From contig NC_064007.1 in assembly GCF_932276165.1 (NCBI RefSeq), forward strand, positions 4,536,001-4,600,000: a stretch of 64,000 nt of DNA, read 5' to 3'. The translations under genes and the position numbers were made by a program. Positions 25,378 through 36,081 of this stretch are shown piece by piece. Numbering within the stretch: the stretch's first letter is position 1; each line of letters begins with the position of its first letter. This stretch comes from Plutella xylostella. Its lineage: Eukaryota > Arthropoda > Insecta > Lepidoptera > Plutellidae. The notes below the pieces were generated by a model that was not told where the DNA came from, ran no database searches, and was given only the letters and a program-made list of their open reading frames with translations.

Positions 25378-25462
25378 TCGACAGACATAGATGGAGAACC
25401 GTTGTATCTGCCCTTTGCCCCACGGGGGGGTCATAGGACGCCAAGAAGAAGAAGAAGAAGGT
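25378..25462 (+). pseudogene. C-terminal end of another non-LTR ORF, (AAG)n tail
   Basis: In the frame starting at GACAGACATAGATGG the translation is DRHRWRTVVSALCPTGGS, then TAG, then GACGCCAAGAAGAAGAAGAAG. I recall this DRxRWRxxVxALCP ending and AAG-rich tail from lepidopteran non-LTR elements. It is not the RTE lineage of the other copies. Only about 18 codons remain. Confidence 0.55.
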
Positions 25463-26569
25463 AAGTATTTTTAAAAATCTGCATGACATGACTTGAAAAA
25501 ACAGTGCAAAAAGTGGCAAACGTAAAAAACGAGTCATTTTCCGTGACGGCAAAAATATCTGGGAAAAAGTACGCGCGTAAAAAAAGTCCACGAAACATGT
25601 AATGAGGTAACTTTTCCAATTATTGTACTAGTTTCTTGTTAGCTGGAGAAAAAAAAACTGTTTCGTTTCACGGGACGTAAAGTTCTGTGATACTTTGAGA
25701 CACTTTTTCGACACTTAGTAAAGCCAAATAATATTTATCTCCTGATATTGTGTAGAAAGTTGTTGGATATACGTAGCACATGTTCCATAGTGCTTATTTT
25801 AACTGGAACATATTGTCACGAAATACGAATAGAATCTTGCAACATACGAATGTGATTATAGATTTGATGCTGTCAAAACAAACCCGAAACGACAACACTA
25901 AACTCAACTCTAGTCACTAAAGAATTGCTTTAAAGATTTTTTAAACGCACCGCCTACAAAGAAAAACATGAACAATATGAATTTCAAAATCATCCGACAC
26001 AACACACACACACAAAATCAACTTAAGGGCCTTCGCCGCGCGAAATTAAATTAATTACAACAAAAGACGCACATTAATTACCTACCTGAGCTATCAGGAG
26101 GCAAGGCCGTCGGGGCAATTTCGACTGGGGGGAAAGTTGTCACACAATAGGGCATTCAGGAGTCCCGATGTGACTGGCACCAGACGATTTATGGGCGCCC
26201 ATAGAAGGGAACAATGCCCAAGATGCTCTGGGCACGCCCAAAGCCCTTTCAAATGAAAAACTTAATTTCCTGAGTGTATAGATGCCGATCTTCAGTCTCA
26301 GATGAGTGTGAGATGAATATTTTCTGGAAAATTATGTGAATAGCTTTAGCCCGTGAACTTGACTTCGCTTTAATAACCCGCTAATGTTTTCAATTGTAAT
26401 CTTTGATTAACAATAAATGAAAAGAAACGTCTCGACAAAATAAATAACACCTCACTTTCCTAGGTGAGCTCTTATATTTTATTAGTTCGGTGTAGCTTGT
26501 TTGAGGGTGACTATCTCCACTGCGCTCTTCAAATCGCAAATGACCCTACCTAATTCTTAAGTTTTATTT
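25463..26569. other. Unassigned stretch
   Basis: No gene seen. A short (CA)n run lies at about 26000. Confidence 0.4.
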
Positions 26570-26725
26570 AGGTAGAAAACTTTTTATTTTTATATTTTAT
26601 AGTGTATTTTAAATTTTATAATTTGACCATTTTATTGTATTTTATTTGTGAATTTTATGTATTTAATTTTAACTATGAGTACCTATACACCTGCAATAAA
26701 GAATTATTATTATTATTATATTCAA
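26570..26725 (+). repeat. Non-LTR 3' tail with (TTA)n
   Basis: An AT-rich 3'-UTR-like stretch ends CACCTGCAATAAAGAATTATTATTATTATTATA, with an AATAAA signal then a trinucleotide tail. The (ATT)n tail type is the same as that of the LINE at 33081-36081. No coding sequence is retained. Confidence 0.5.
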
Positions 26726-27999
26726 GGGTTAACTGGTATGCACTAGTAGTTAAGTACATAAATTATGTTGGTACGACATGTTTAAAGTTTACAAAATTTT
26801 ACAATAACAAAAAAGTACTGGGAGGTGTTTCAGAAACTTTTGATCATAAATACATACAAACTGTAGCCCTAATAATGGGTCCCAATTTAACTTTCTCACG
26901 TCCCATTTATTATTAATATTTCCTTTCAGCCCAAGTTCGTCAGAAGTTTTCATCGACCTTACTGAAAATCCTTCCCTAATTGTCTGGTTAAATTGATACT
27001 TTTTTATGAATGGGTCGGGTTATTTTTTAATTTTATTTCCATTCCAATAATACCATTTCCAACTTCCTGAAAGAGACAATACAAACAAGAATTTAATTTC
27101 AGTGTTGGCGTTTGTCATTTCGACCCAGTTTCTCACTTTATACGATGTGTTATTTAACACTGCCACCTAGTGGTGGAGTGCTGTAAACTTTATGACGGTT
27201 TCGTTAGAATCTCTTACTATAAAACAGCACTATTACTATTGGCTAGGATAGGATATTGGGACTTCACTTTACATTTAGGTATCTTTACATATATATTTCA
27301 ATTATGATTGCGATTACTCATTAGTACTATCAATTCCCATTGAATGTACCTAAGTATACTTTTATTTAGGTCACAATTTGCGGCTTAAGTCACAGAATAT
27401 TAATAGTATCCGAGGGCATAATTATTCTCCTATGTATTCTATTCTAATAATTATCATCGCCAGATTAGGCTATCACTAGGCGAATCTTAATATTATAATT
27501 ATAACGCTATATAACAAAAAACAGAACATACAAATATTGTATTTGCAACTATTTCGAATAACATGAAATAAATAATATTCAATATATCCAAGATTTTTTA
27601 CAATTTACTTTGCTCACAGCTAGAGAACTCGCGTATCCCCTTAACTTGACCCAAAACCATGCCCCATCTCCTTTCTGAAGCAACCTACAATTGCAACTGA
27701 GACGACCATTCTCTGAAGACCTCTGCATACAAAACTGGTTTCCCTTTTATCGCCCTGTTAACGAGCAAACGAGCGGGGAGCGGCGGGTCAGCTTAAGCCG
27801 GTCGGGGTGTATCTTTGATTATCGGCGTGGATTCAAATCGGTTTTGGATCTCAGCTCATTTATTTTGTCCCTGAAAGGGTTTTCCTTCGATGATGAAGTT
27901 AACGAGGTTAGTTATGATCGGTCCTGAAATTATTTGTTTAAAATTTAAAATATCTGTTCTTGCAGATTGATTTCGGTCAATACCAGGCAGGATATATTA
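26726..27999. other. Unassigned stretch
   Basis: The 78-codon ORF at 27691-27927 and the 104-codon ORF that runs out of the preceding AT-rich tail have no recognisable domain. Confidence 0.4.
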
Positions 28000-28090
28000 G
28001 TAGGTAGTAGTAGTATAACTTTATTGTGCATAAAACACTTTATAAGGGCTATCGCTAAAAGCGATCTCTTCCAGGCATATTAAGGTAATG
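28000..28090 (-). repeat. LINE 3'-tail family T copy
   Basis: TAGTAGTATAACTTTATTGTGCATAAAACACTT followed by CTATCGCTAAAAGCGATCTCTTCCAGGCA matches 15331-15485 almost word for word. On the minus strand it is a hairpin, AATAAAG-type signal and trinucleotide tail. Confidence 0.65.
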
Positions 28091-28929
28091 TGTCCTATTG
28101 CGGTGATATTTGAAAGTCGCCTTAATTCGGAGCTATTTTCAGGTATCGAAATGTCGATGAAAGCGATTAAATCCTACTAAATCTATTACGCTACATTAAA
28201 TCTATTTAGCTATTACAAGTCATAAGAAAACAAAATTGAATTTTTAATTAGCTAAAACTCGATGTATAAGTACATAGGTATGTATGTGTCATCCAAACAT
28301 ACATAATTTATGAATTCTAACCCACTTTCAGTAAAACCTTTATATGCTAAAAGTGGATCTAAAATGCGAGACACTTGAGAGGGCCTTCCCATATTATGTT
28401 TTTTGCCCTTTCGCCTAAATACCACGCCCATACGTGTATTACATAAATAATCTTAAATGTCATGATCTTTTCCTTTCAGTAAATCATACCTTTATAATTC
28501 TGTGTTGGAAGTTGGAACTGAAATCTTTTATACAGTAATTATAATAATTACAATATATTTATAAAACACTGTGTCCTTCCTTTCTACAGATGAATACGTC
28601 ATACATACATACCTTATTTCTGGTTAAGAATGTAATGTAAATACCACCACACAGTAGTTTTTACCAAACACAGTTGGTCGAATTGCTCCATCCATTTACA
28701 TAAACAAAGTATTATTTTATACATGGCTTGTTTTCCGAGATGGTAATGTGAACTTTAAAGCAGATTAGCAGAACCGCACCCAGGTAGGGCAGTAATTTGC
28801 CGCTCTATTTCGCCCGAGCATCGAACCCGCACCCCTGAAGAAGGGTAGCTGGCAGGTCGCCTGTGAAATGTCCTATCTAGATGCATAAGTACATAACTGC
28901 GATGCCATGTAGTTTTTAGAACTCGATAT
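28091..28929. other. Unassigned stretch
   Basis: No gene. The 94-codon minus ORF at 28755-29039 is not recognisable. Confidence 0.4.
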
Positions 28930-29200
28930 TTTTCACAGAAAAACAAGAGACAACCCGAAAAAAGAACCGAAACCGAAGAAAGCAGAAAACAACGAAATCC
29001 TATTTGACGCGCAAAAAACGGAACGCAAAAGCCGAACAATTCGAAACGTAATAACGGAACGCAGCGTTTTTGGCGGCTCGCTCGCCTTTCATCTTCCTCA
29101 TTCGCTCATCGCCATCCGTCAGCGGATGACGTGTGACGGCCGCAGTAATTCGATCTGCGAAAAACCGGTCTAGTCTAGTGCTGCCCCTGCAGTGTACAGT
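28930..29200. other. GC-richer patch, possible regulatory sequence
   Basis: CpG density rises here (CGGAACGCAGCG, GGCGGCTCGCTCGCC, GCGGATGACGTGTGACGGCCGC) relative to its surroundings. A TGACGT core (CRE-like) is present. I see no ORF or splice site that would define an exon, so it is described only as a compositional island. Confidence 0.3.
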
Positions 29201-29381
29201 TACAGATTTTATTTACTTTTAGTATTTATTATAATAATATTTAAACACAATACAAAGAGGTACATGGCCGTAATAGGTGCCCATGCCCATAATGTTGATT
29301 AAAAATACTATAAGCTTTTGCCTAATAGTAACACAATAAAGTACAGACCTAATTTCCAACAGGACTAGGCCTAAACCTTCT

Positions 29382-29420
29382 TTCATTGGTCTCCCGTGCC
29401 CCAGCAGCGGGGATGATGAC
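29382..29420 (+). repeat. RTE 3'-end remnant
   Basis: GTCTCCCGTGCCCCAGCAGCGGGGATGATGA resembles the RTE 3' end (GTCCAGCAGTGG then a TGATGA tail). It is too short to align further. Confidence 0.35.
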
Positions 29421-29502
29421 AGACATAGGTAATTTCCACAGTTTTGAGTTTGACCCACACCAACAGAAATACCTACATAATTATTGTTATTTTATTATTA
29501 AT

Positions 29503-29635
29503 AAAAAGTAGCTTATGTTCATTCTGAGGGTCTAGAACTCTAACCATATGTATACCATATTTCATTGAAATCCGTTTAATAGTTTTGGCATGAAAGAAAC
29601 AGACAGACAGACAGATACAGTATTATTAGTTAGGA
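29503..29635 (-). mobile_element. Truncated, diverged Lep1-like Helitron
   Basis: AAAAAGTAGCTTATGTTC, GGGTCTAGAACTC, ACCATATTTCATTGAAATCCG, AGTTTTGGCATGAAAG, (CAGA)n and TTAGTTAGGA follow the order of the Lep1 minus-strand copies. The GC-rich 3' end with CTAG is missing, and substitutions are more frequent than in the six better copies. Confidence 0.7.
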
Positions 29636-30057
29636 TGACATTGTAGAGATAGCGTTTTTAATTATGAAAAAGCTAAGTATCGATTGTTAAGATTATTACT
29701 ACATATTATAGCTTTTAGGCATCACTATTATAGTCCGCGCCGGTGCCTCAGTAATCGCGATTTAAAATGCGGTTTACCGCTCTCACACGGTTTTCTGCTG
29801 AAATCGATACAGTCTTCATGGCCACAAGGCTTTGTTTTGCCTCTAATTGACACCTACGTATTAGTATCAAGGAAGTTGAAGTTGCACGAAATGCATCATG
29901 GTAAATATAGGTACACTAAAAGTATTTGAGCTTAAGTGATATGATTATGTTTTTCTATGGACTTATCTTCGGAGCACAATCATGTCACTGGCCGTCGAAT
30001 GAACGCCATAGAAATACACCTACATTGAAACTACCAGTGTAAAGACGTTGATAAATT
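29636..30057. other. Unassigned stretch
   Basis: An 81-codon ORF (29684-29929) has no recognisable feature. Confidence 0.35.
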
Positions 30058-30259
30058 TTAGGCCTTGGTCTCCTATTTACGCCGTAGGTCGCGTCCAGCG
30101 TCACGCCGTAGGCCGCGTCACGATGCTCACTATAGAAATGTACTGATGCGGTCTCCCTCACACGCCGACGTTGGCGCGTAGACGTAGTGAGCATCGTGAC
30201 GCGGCCTACGGCGTGACGCTGGACGCGATCTACGGCGTAAATAGGAGACCCGGGCCTTA
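30058..30259. mobile_element. GC-rich MITE with ~75-bp TIRs
   Basis: The left arm (GGTCTCCTATTTACGCCGTA to GTCACGATGCTCACT, about 30066-30132) is the reverse complement of the right arm (AGTGAGCATCGTGACGC to TACGGCGTAAATAGGAGACC, about 30186-30252) with very few differences. A 53-bp spacer contains its own small hairpin. The arms hold internal repeats of ACGCCGTAG. It is strikingly GC-rich compared with its AT-rich flanks. No ORF of its own. Confidence 0.85.
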
Positions 30260-30337
30260 ATGCCGTCTGCTGAAACCTCAGGACGTTTGCTACAATTTTT
30301 ACTTTAATTTATGCTATTTAGGATTTAGGTATTTATA

Positions 30338-30415
30338 CACTCACGCGCAATGAAAAAGTTCCAGTTACATATGGAACGTCAATGACAGATGGAACTTTTT
30401 CGTTGCCCGTGAGTG
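30338..30415. mobile_element. 78-bp MITE, CACTCACG ends, TA flanks
   Basis: CACTCACGCGCAATGAAAAAGTTCCA at the left and TGGAACTTTTTCGTTGCCCGTGAGTG at the right are inverted repeats of about 26 bp. TA lies immediately outside on both sides, as in Tc1/mariner-derived MITEs. Confidence 0.8.
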
Positions 30416-30912
30416 TAGTACCCAAGTACTGAAATATGTTTGAGTTAGCAATAGGCTATAGGAGGAATGAATCGGTAGAGGAAATCTTGGAATAGGCCCA
30501 TATTGTTTCATAATGATGATAATATGATAGCTTTTTTCCTCTTAAACATCCGTTATTTCAATCAGGCTTTACTTCTAAGGCTTCAGCGTAGATGTAATAC
30601 TGTATCGTTTATTTTATAGGCATATGTAGTCATCAATGTATTGCTCTTATTAATACCAATGTTCACAACAATAACCTACTTCTTTCAAATTGCGGAAAAA
30701 ATAAAACGACCCTTTCAGCGCAAACAAAGCCTATTCGATTCGGTCAACGGAGAAAAGCTCACGGATATTTTGATATTTCAGCTGATATTTTAGCTTTTAG
30801 CCAAATTGAAATGTTAGTGTGATTTGTGATGTTATCAGCTGATGCGCTCCACTATTCAGGTCGCTTAGGCCGGGGGTACATTGAGCTCAGAAGACCTACT
30901 GGGAGTTTTTAT
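30416..30912. other. Unassigned stretch
   Basis: AT-rich, no gene or repeat recognised. Confidence 0.4.
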
Positions 30913-30962
30913 ACCGTAAGGTGAAGGAAAACATCGTGAGGAAACCTGCACAACTGCACATG
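30913..30962 (+). repeat. LINE-type repeat fragment (GGAAAACATCGTGAGG)
   Basis: GTGAAGGAAAACATCGTGAGGAAACCTGCAC is the same module as at 10083-10133. Confidence 0.45.
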
Positions 30963-30972
30963 TAGATTCTAG

Positions 30973-31119
30973 CCCCCTTATTCATAGAAAAGTTACAAGA
31001 CGTTTTAACAGTTAAACTGTTTTGTCCCTCTCCAACAAAGAACAATTTGTTCTTTGACAGAGAGGGACAAAACAGTGTATTAGTTAAAACGTTCTGTAAC
31101 TTTTCTATGAATAAGGGGG
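30973..31119. mobile_element. Palindromic MITE (CCCCCTTATTCATAG ends)
   Basis: The left CCCCCTTATTCATAGAAAAG is matched by the right CTTTTCTATGAATAAGGGGG. The inner parts are also inverted (TTTTGTCCCTCTC and GAGAGGGACAAAA, centred on AACAATTTGTT), so nearly the whole ~147 bp folds on itself. The ORFs that cross it are by-products. Confidence 0.85.
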
Positions 31120-31121
31120 TA

Positions 31122-31638
31122 TATGTGTACTCTAAGATATTGTGCTCATTCAAAAACGGCGATACGGCACGCGACCTGTCACGTGAGTGTAAATGTACAG
31201 CGAAAATTAAACAACTTATTTCGGATGTTATTAAAAATATTTTTCTGTTTTTATTTGAAAAAGTATGTAATACATTTCAAATTAAGTCACAAACGCTGTA
31301 TGGCTTGTTTTACAAAAGTCACCTTGTTTCTAGGAAAACACTTGATAAAACACGAAGCATAATAATAACTGAATACTTATTTATATTAAATACACGGGCA
31401 CGCTTCAGGTCGCAGGTAAAGCGAAAATTCAGCGAATTAACTCTATACCCACCCTTGTCAAGTCAAATTTATACCAAGTTTCAGACACAATGCACGTTTT
31501 GAGTGACGGAGATATGTATATCAGACTCAAGTTAAATAACGTGGAAATTCACTGAGTATTGTTTAATTGGCATGTAACATTATATTTAAACCCCTGGCCG
31601 AAATATCTATATAGTGGTTATATGAAGTTCCAGTGTAA
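31122..31638. other. Unassigned stretch
   Basis: A 151-codon + strand ORF (31047-31502) starts inside the preceding MITE and continues here. Its residues show no domain and it is treated as chance. Confidence 0.4.
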
Positions 31639-31849
31639 TCCTCACTAATATTATAAATGCGAAAGTAACTGTGTCTGTCTGTCTGTATACTCTTATACTC
31701 TTTCACGCCAAAACTACTGAACGGATTTGAATGAAATTTGGTATACATAATATGTGGTCTAGACCCTGAGGAAGAACATAGGCGAATTTATCCCGGAATT
31801 CCCACAGGAAAACTTTTTAAGGCGAAGCCAAGTTCTCGGGAACAGCTAG
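31639..31849 (+). mobile_element. Lep1-like Helitron, copy 2
   Basis: Starts TCCTCACTAATATTATAAATGCG and ends CTCGGGAACAGCTAG before T. The TCTG microsatellite is short here (about four units). The body is conserved (CACGCCAAAACTACTGAACGG, ATCCCGGAATTCCCAC). Non-coding. Confidence 0.85.
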
Positions 31850-32379
31850 TTGAAATATAATACATACATAGTTTTATTATGCAATGGAGGAAAGATTATA
31901 GTGATCTTCAATCAGTCTTTCATAAGCATTGGCGGATTTTGCACGACAGATTTATAATTTTTCTTTGTTAAGCTAACATAAAAGAAAATATAGCGATACT
32001 GGAATGTACAGTCGGTGACACAACCTCGTTAGGGCCCGGTATTATTGTGTAGAAAATGCGCATACAGCCTTCTGCATAATCATGTAAAAATGTAAGATAA
32101 AACTTGACTTTTCAGGCAAGGTAACGTAGCGTTAGCAAGCGTTAAAACACATCTAGTTAAATTTTAGGTAGTTCTTGACATAGGACTTTAATTTTTTTAA
32201 TGATAGTGATAGAATCAACTGTCACAATCATAATAAACACACAACGAGTTTATGTTAAACATGCCGGCTTTCGATATCTGGGCTGCATCTATAGTAATAT
32301 AAAAATTATCGTCATCACCAATCTTCCAAACTTCTTAAGAGGAGAGTATAGCTTCGCGATCCTAGCGAAATAGGTATTT
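31850..32379. other. Unassigned stretch
   Basis: No gene or repeat recognised. This lies immediately upstream of the CpG-rich patch. Confidence 0.35.
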
Positions 32380-32690
32380 AGGAAAAGTATTGCTGTCGCT
32401 CGTGCACTCGCCCGCGCCGGGCACCGCACACACACATGCAAGTAGCGTCACGCACACATCGATGGACGCTGCCGATGCCGCGCCGCCACCGCCGCCGCGC
32501 CACCGCGCCGCCGCGCCGGTTGGCGAGAAATTGCGACCAAACACGGAGTGTCTTCGTCTTACCTTCATATTATTTTTATTTCTGTGTTGTGATTGTGAGT
32601 TGTGACTTGTGACCTTGTGAGCGAAACTTGAAATTATTGAAGATAAATAGAAAGAAGTATAAGTAATTAGTGATAATTTCATGTGAGTAA
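32380..32690 (+). promoter_or_regulatory. CpG-rich island, candidate promoter / 5' exon
   Basis: From about 32395 to 32540 the sequence is GC- and CpG-rich (GCCGATGCCGCGCCGCCAC, CGCGCCGCCGCGCCGG), unlike the AT-rich surroundings. It is followed by ordinary sequence ending AATTTCAT|GTGAGTAAGT, a strong-looking 5' splice site at about 32681. A 71-codon ORF (32390-32605) ends in a hydrophobic run (LTFILFLFLC), but nothing shows that it is translated. I infer a possible 5' non-coding exon for the + strand gene at the right edge. A GC-rich simple-sequence patch with no gene is the alternative. Confidence 0.35.
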
Positions 32691-32957
32691 GTATTTTATT
32701 ATGTAGGTACCTAATTACCAACCTAGTAACGAGTTAGTAGGTAAGTACATAAAATGGATTTTTGATGATTGGAAAATAGACCTTTTGCCAGTACTTGGAC
32801 TATCATTTTGTATGTAAGGTTATTTAGATCTATATATGCAGTGAATCTAAAAAACATTATGATAGTTTTGTAAAAATATAAGTTTATAACTACCTACTAA
32901 CAAAGTTTCGGGGCTGTTTATAGATGTTGAGTTGTCTTAGTATTTATTTCTTTTAGC

Positions 32958-33080
32958 ATGAGAAGCAAAAGCAAGGAGTCTAAACTTTCAAGCGAGACAC
33001 TCGAGCTTATGAGGCAGAGACGCGAATTTCCGTCGGCAGGTGACACTTCGTCAGAACTACGGGTACTCAACAAGCGTATA
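32958..33080 (+). pseudogene. RTE ORF, upstream block before the nested insertion
   Basis: In frame, KLSSETLELMRQRRE and LRVLNKRI align with KLSDGTLSLIRERREM and YRRLNRQI of the RTE copy at 62023-63312. This part lies between the endonuclease and the reverse transcriptase. It stops at CGTATA (33075-33080), where the ATA-repeat tail of the other LINE begins. The frame continues without loss of a residue at 36082 (KKLIRRDLRR against AKARRCDMRR). Confidence 0.8.
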
Positions 33081-36000
33081 ATAATAATAATAATAATAAA
33101 TATTTATTTGATAAACAGTTTAGTTTGTTACACAAAATTCTTAACTAGTTGATTAATACTAAAGTAATATGTAAGAATGTGTTATAAACATAGCATCTGA
33201 TGCTGAACTAGGTTTATGGCCTGTATTTCAGCATTCAGCGCCTCTATCCTCAGTAATCTTAAATAATATTAGACATCTGTTAACGCAAAGTAGAGAAACG
33301 TAACGAACATAAACATGATTTGATTAAGCTTAATTACCTAGTTAAATAATTAATTCCTATAAATATATTAATAAAATAAGTATGTGGTGAGTCCTCTCGA
33401 TGTGTAAATATGTAAGTGTGTGAGTGTGTGTGAGAGGGTGTGTAATAGTTAAAGATGTGGATTCCTGTATTTACCTAGTTTATTATTAATTATAAAACGA
33501 TTGTTAAGTCGTGTTTATTGTTGAATAACCAATAAGTCTTCAGTCTCGTCATAAGTTAGACTCTGTATCCAAGGAGTTATAGTTTTTTTAACAGCTATAA
33601 TATTCATTGGGTAGATATTAAGAATTTTATTAATTTTATTGTATATATGTGTACCTAGAAAATTGAAAAATCTGTGAATGAACATAGTCTTGGGTTTGAA
33701 AGAGCTTCTGCATACCGTAAACCACCTACGCCTCGAGAGGATTTTAGGATTGTATTGCAACATTGAGTGTTGTTTCAGTATAATACTACACAAAAACAGC
33801 TGCCGTACAGTAAAAACCTGACAGTATTCATAGAGAAGCTTGGTTGGATAGATAATCGGTTTAAAACTGCAGATCTTAAGTATAGCTCTTTGCGATACTT
33901 CCAGCTGTTTGAGTGTAGTTTTAGGTGCACCTCCCCAAGAAGAAATGCAGTATGAAATCAGTGACTGACAGAGGGCATAATAAATCTGCTTCAGCGTATG
34001 ACGAGGAACCACATGTCTCAAGTTTTTAAAGACATATATAAGTTTTCTCACTTTTTTGCTTAAATTAAAAATATGTTGCTTGAAGCTTAGGTTACTATCA
34101 ATGATAACGCCCAAATATTTGATGAATGATACGCGTTCTAAAGGTTTGCATTGGCAATTATAATCGGAAGATGGGTCGCTCTGACAGTCATGTGCAATTA
34201 ATTTAAGGTCTTGTGAACAATTTCGTATTGAAAAAGCTAAATACTTAGTTTTTTCGCTGTTTAGGGTGAGGATGTTATCTTTTAGCCAATTCCTAACTGT
34301 ATTTAGACCATTTTGTGCAAGTAGGTATGTCTCATTCCATGATTTAGCGGTGAAGATAAGAGCAGTATCATCTGCGTAAGAAATGATTTTGCCATGAAAT
34401 GAGTCAAGGCATAGGAGATCATTAATGTATATGAGAAAAAGGGTAGGCCCCAAGATACTACCTTGCGGGACACCATACGTCACGGAAAGATTGGTACTAG
34501 TGTGAGATCCTACCTTAACACATTGTGATCTACCTGTTAAGTAATCAGAAAATAGGGCTAGCTGCGTACCTCTGACACCTATTTTCTGCAATTTATAGAT
34601 AAGGATAGGGACAGACACCGTATCAAAGGCCTTGGCCAAATCTAAAAATATTGCAATGCATTTTTTACCCTCGTCTAATTTCTGTGCTATAAAATTTGTG
34701 AGAGTACTTACAGCATCATCCGTAGATTTGCCTTTCCTAAAACCAAACTGATTATCTGATATAATGTTTTTGTCCTCTAGGTATTTAATTAGTCTCGAAT
34801 TTATGATTTTTTCCAATAATTTTGATATAGATGGTAAGATCGATATTGGCCTGTAGTTTAAAATATGGTTTCTGTCACCTCCCTTATGTATTGGGGAAAT
34901 TTGGGACCTTTTTAAGGCATATGGGAATATTCCATTTGCTAAGCACATATTAAATATGTATGTAAGGTGTGGCACAAGTTGATGTCTAAAATCCTTTAAT
35001 AATTTATTAGTAATACCATCATGTCCTACTGAGCATTTATTTTTAAGCGTTAGTATTAAACTATTAACTTCCTCTTCATCTGTGTCAATTAGTACAAATG
35101 AGTCGTTAGGAGATAATATAGTAGATTTTTTTATATTATTGATATGGGGTTGTGAAGATGTGATTTTGTTTGCCAATGTTTCACCCACAGAAGAAAAATA
35201 TTTATTAATGTAATCAACAGATTTCTGGGGATTATCTTTAAGTGTCAGTAACTCCTTAGGAAAATTTATAACTTTAGATGTATTTGTAATATTCTTAATG
35301 GTATCCCACAGCTGTTTACTATCGTTACCTGCCTTTTGAATAAGTTCTCTTTCGTAACTACGTTTAACTTTTTTTAGAATTTTACAGCAGAAATTTCTAT
35401 AACGGATATACGTTGATTTTATAATTAAGTCATCTGGACTGGCTTTAGATTTTTTATGTAGCTTGTCTCTGTTTCGCATACAGCGTAACAGCCCAGGCGT
35501 GATCCACGGTTTAATTATCTTTTTACGACATGATAAGGGAACTATTGCGGTGTTATTTTCCAGAGCCGTTTTTAATGAATTAATGAAACAATCCATAGCT
35601 GCATTGCATTCCGTGAGATTATAAAGATGGTCGAAATTGATTTTGTTAATGGAGTCGCTCAGTCCTTCTTGGTCAATAACAAGGCGGTTTGAGGATGCAT
35701 AGTGTCGGGATTGTGGCTTTTTCAAACATAGAATGACGGTTTTGTGATCCGTAATAGTAGATTGTGGAACTATAGTGATGGATGGAAAAGTAGATTTCAG
35801 AAGCGCATGATCTATACATGTCCCACTATCATCGCGAGTAACTAAATAGTGGGTAGGTGACAGCCCATGATACGCCGTAAGTGTCAGATATTGTTCAACG
35901 GAGGAATTTGGACTTTCTGAGATTAGGTCAAGGTTAAGGTCACCGACCAGGGATATATTTTTGAAATTTGATATTTTTTCCAATGTTTGGTTGAGCGAGA

Positions 36001-36081
36001 GCAAAAACGGGCTTACATTTTTATATGAAGGTGAACGATAAACCGCTAATATTGCTGTGTCATTGCGTTCAATTTTTAATA
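33081..36081 (-). mobile_element. Nested 5'-truncated LINE (Jockey/CR1 group)
   Basis: Minus-strand non-LTR retrotransposon inserted into the RTE above. Its 3' end is an (ATT)n tail next to AATAAATATTTATT (33081-33115), then a ~430-nt 3' UTR and an ORF (stop at 33515) open up to the 5' junction. The 5' junction falls inside the endonuclease. The short microsatellite tail fits CR1-like better than jockey-type poly(A) elements, but the clade call needs a tree. At most a 3-nt ATA could be a target duplication, ambiguous with the tail. Confidence 0.9.
33515..36081 (-). CDS. LINE ORF2: partial endonuclease + reverse transcriptase
   Basis: Open reading frame of about 855 codons of the nested LINE. 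An in-frame ATG at 36139 adds ~19 codons that come from antisense RTE sequence, so it is not the native start. Numbered from that ATG: the remaining apurinic-type endonuclease half shows VYRSPS (33-38), GDLNLD (66-71), TCIDHAL (107-113) and ITDHKT (129-134). The reverse transcriptase has GHDGITNKLLK (372-382), NYRPISILPS (428-437), FGFRKGKSTDD (465-475), the first catalytic Asp in FLDLAKAFDT (498-507), GVPQGSILGP (556-565) and the active-site YADD (588-591). The thumb region follows, with YLGVIID. No stop interrupts it, so this copy is young or was truncated at birth. It is missing the N-terminal endonuclease half and any ORF1. Confidence 0.9.

Noticed and set aside
28755..28870. Possible minus-strand SINE (GGGTTCGATGCTC box B-like word)
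   Set aside because: Only one box-like word was found, with no convincing box A, body or tail.
31047..31502. 151-codon ORF
   Set aside because: Starts inside a palindromic MITE and shows no recognisable domain.
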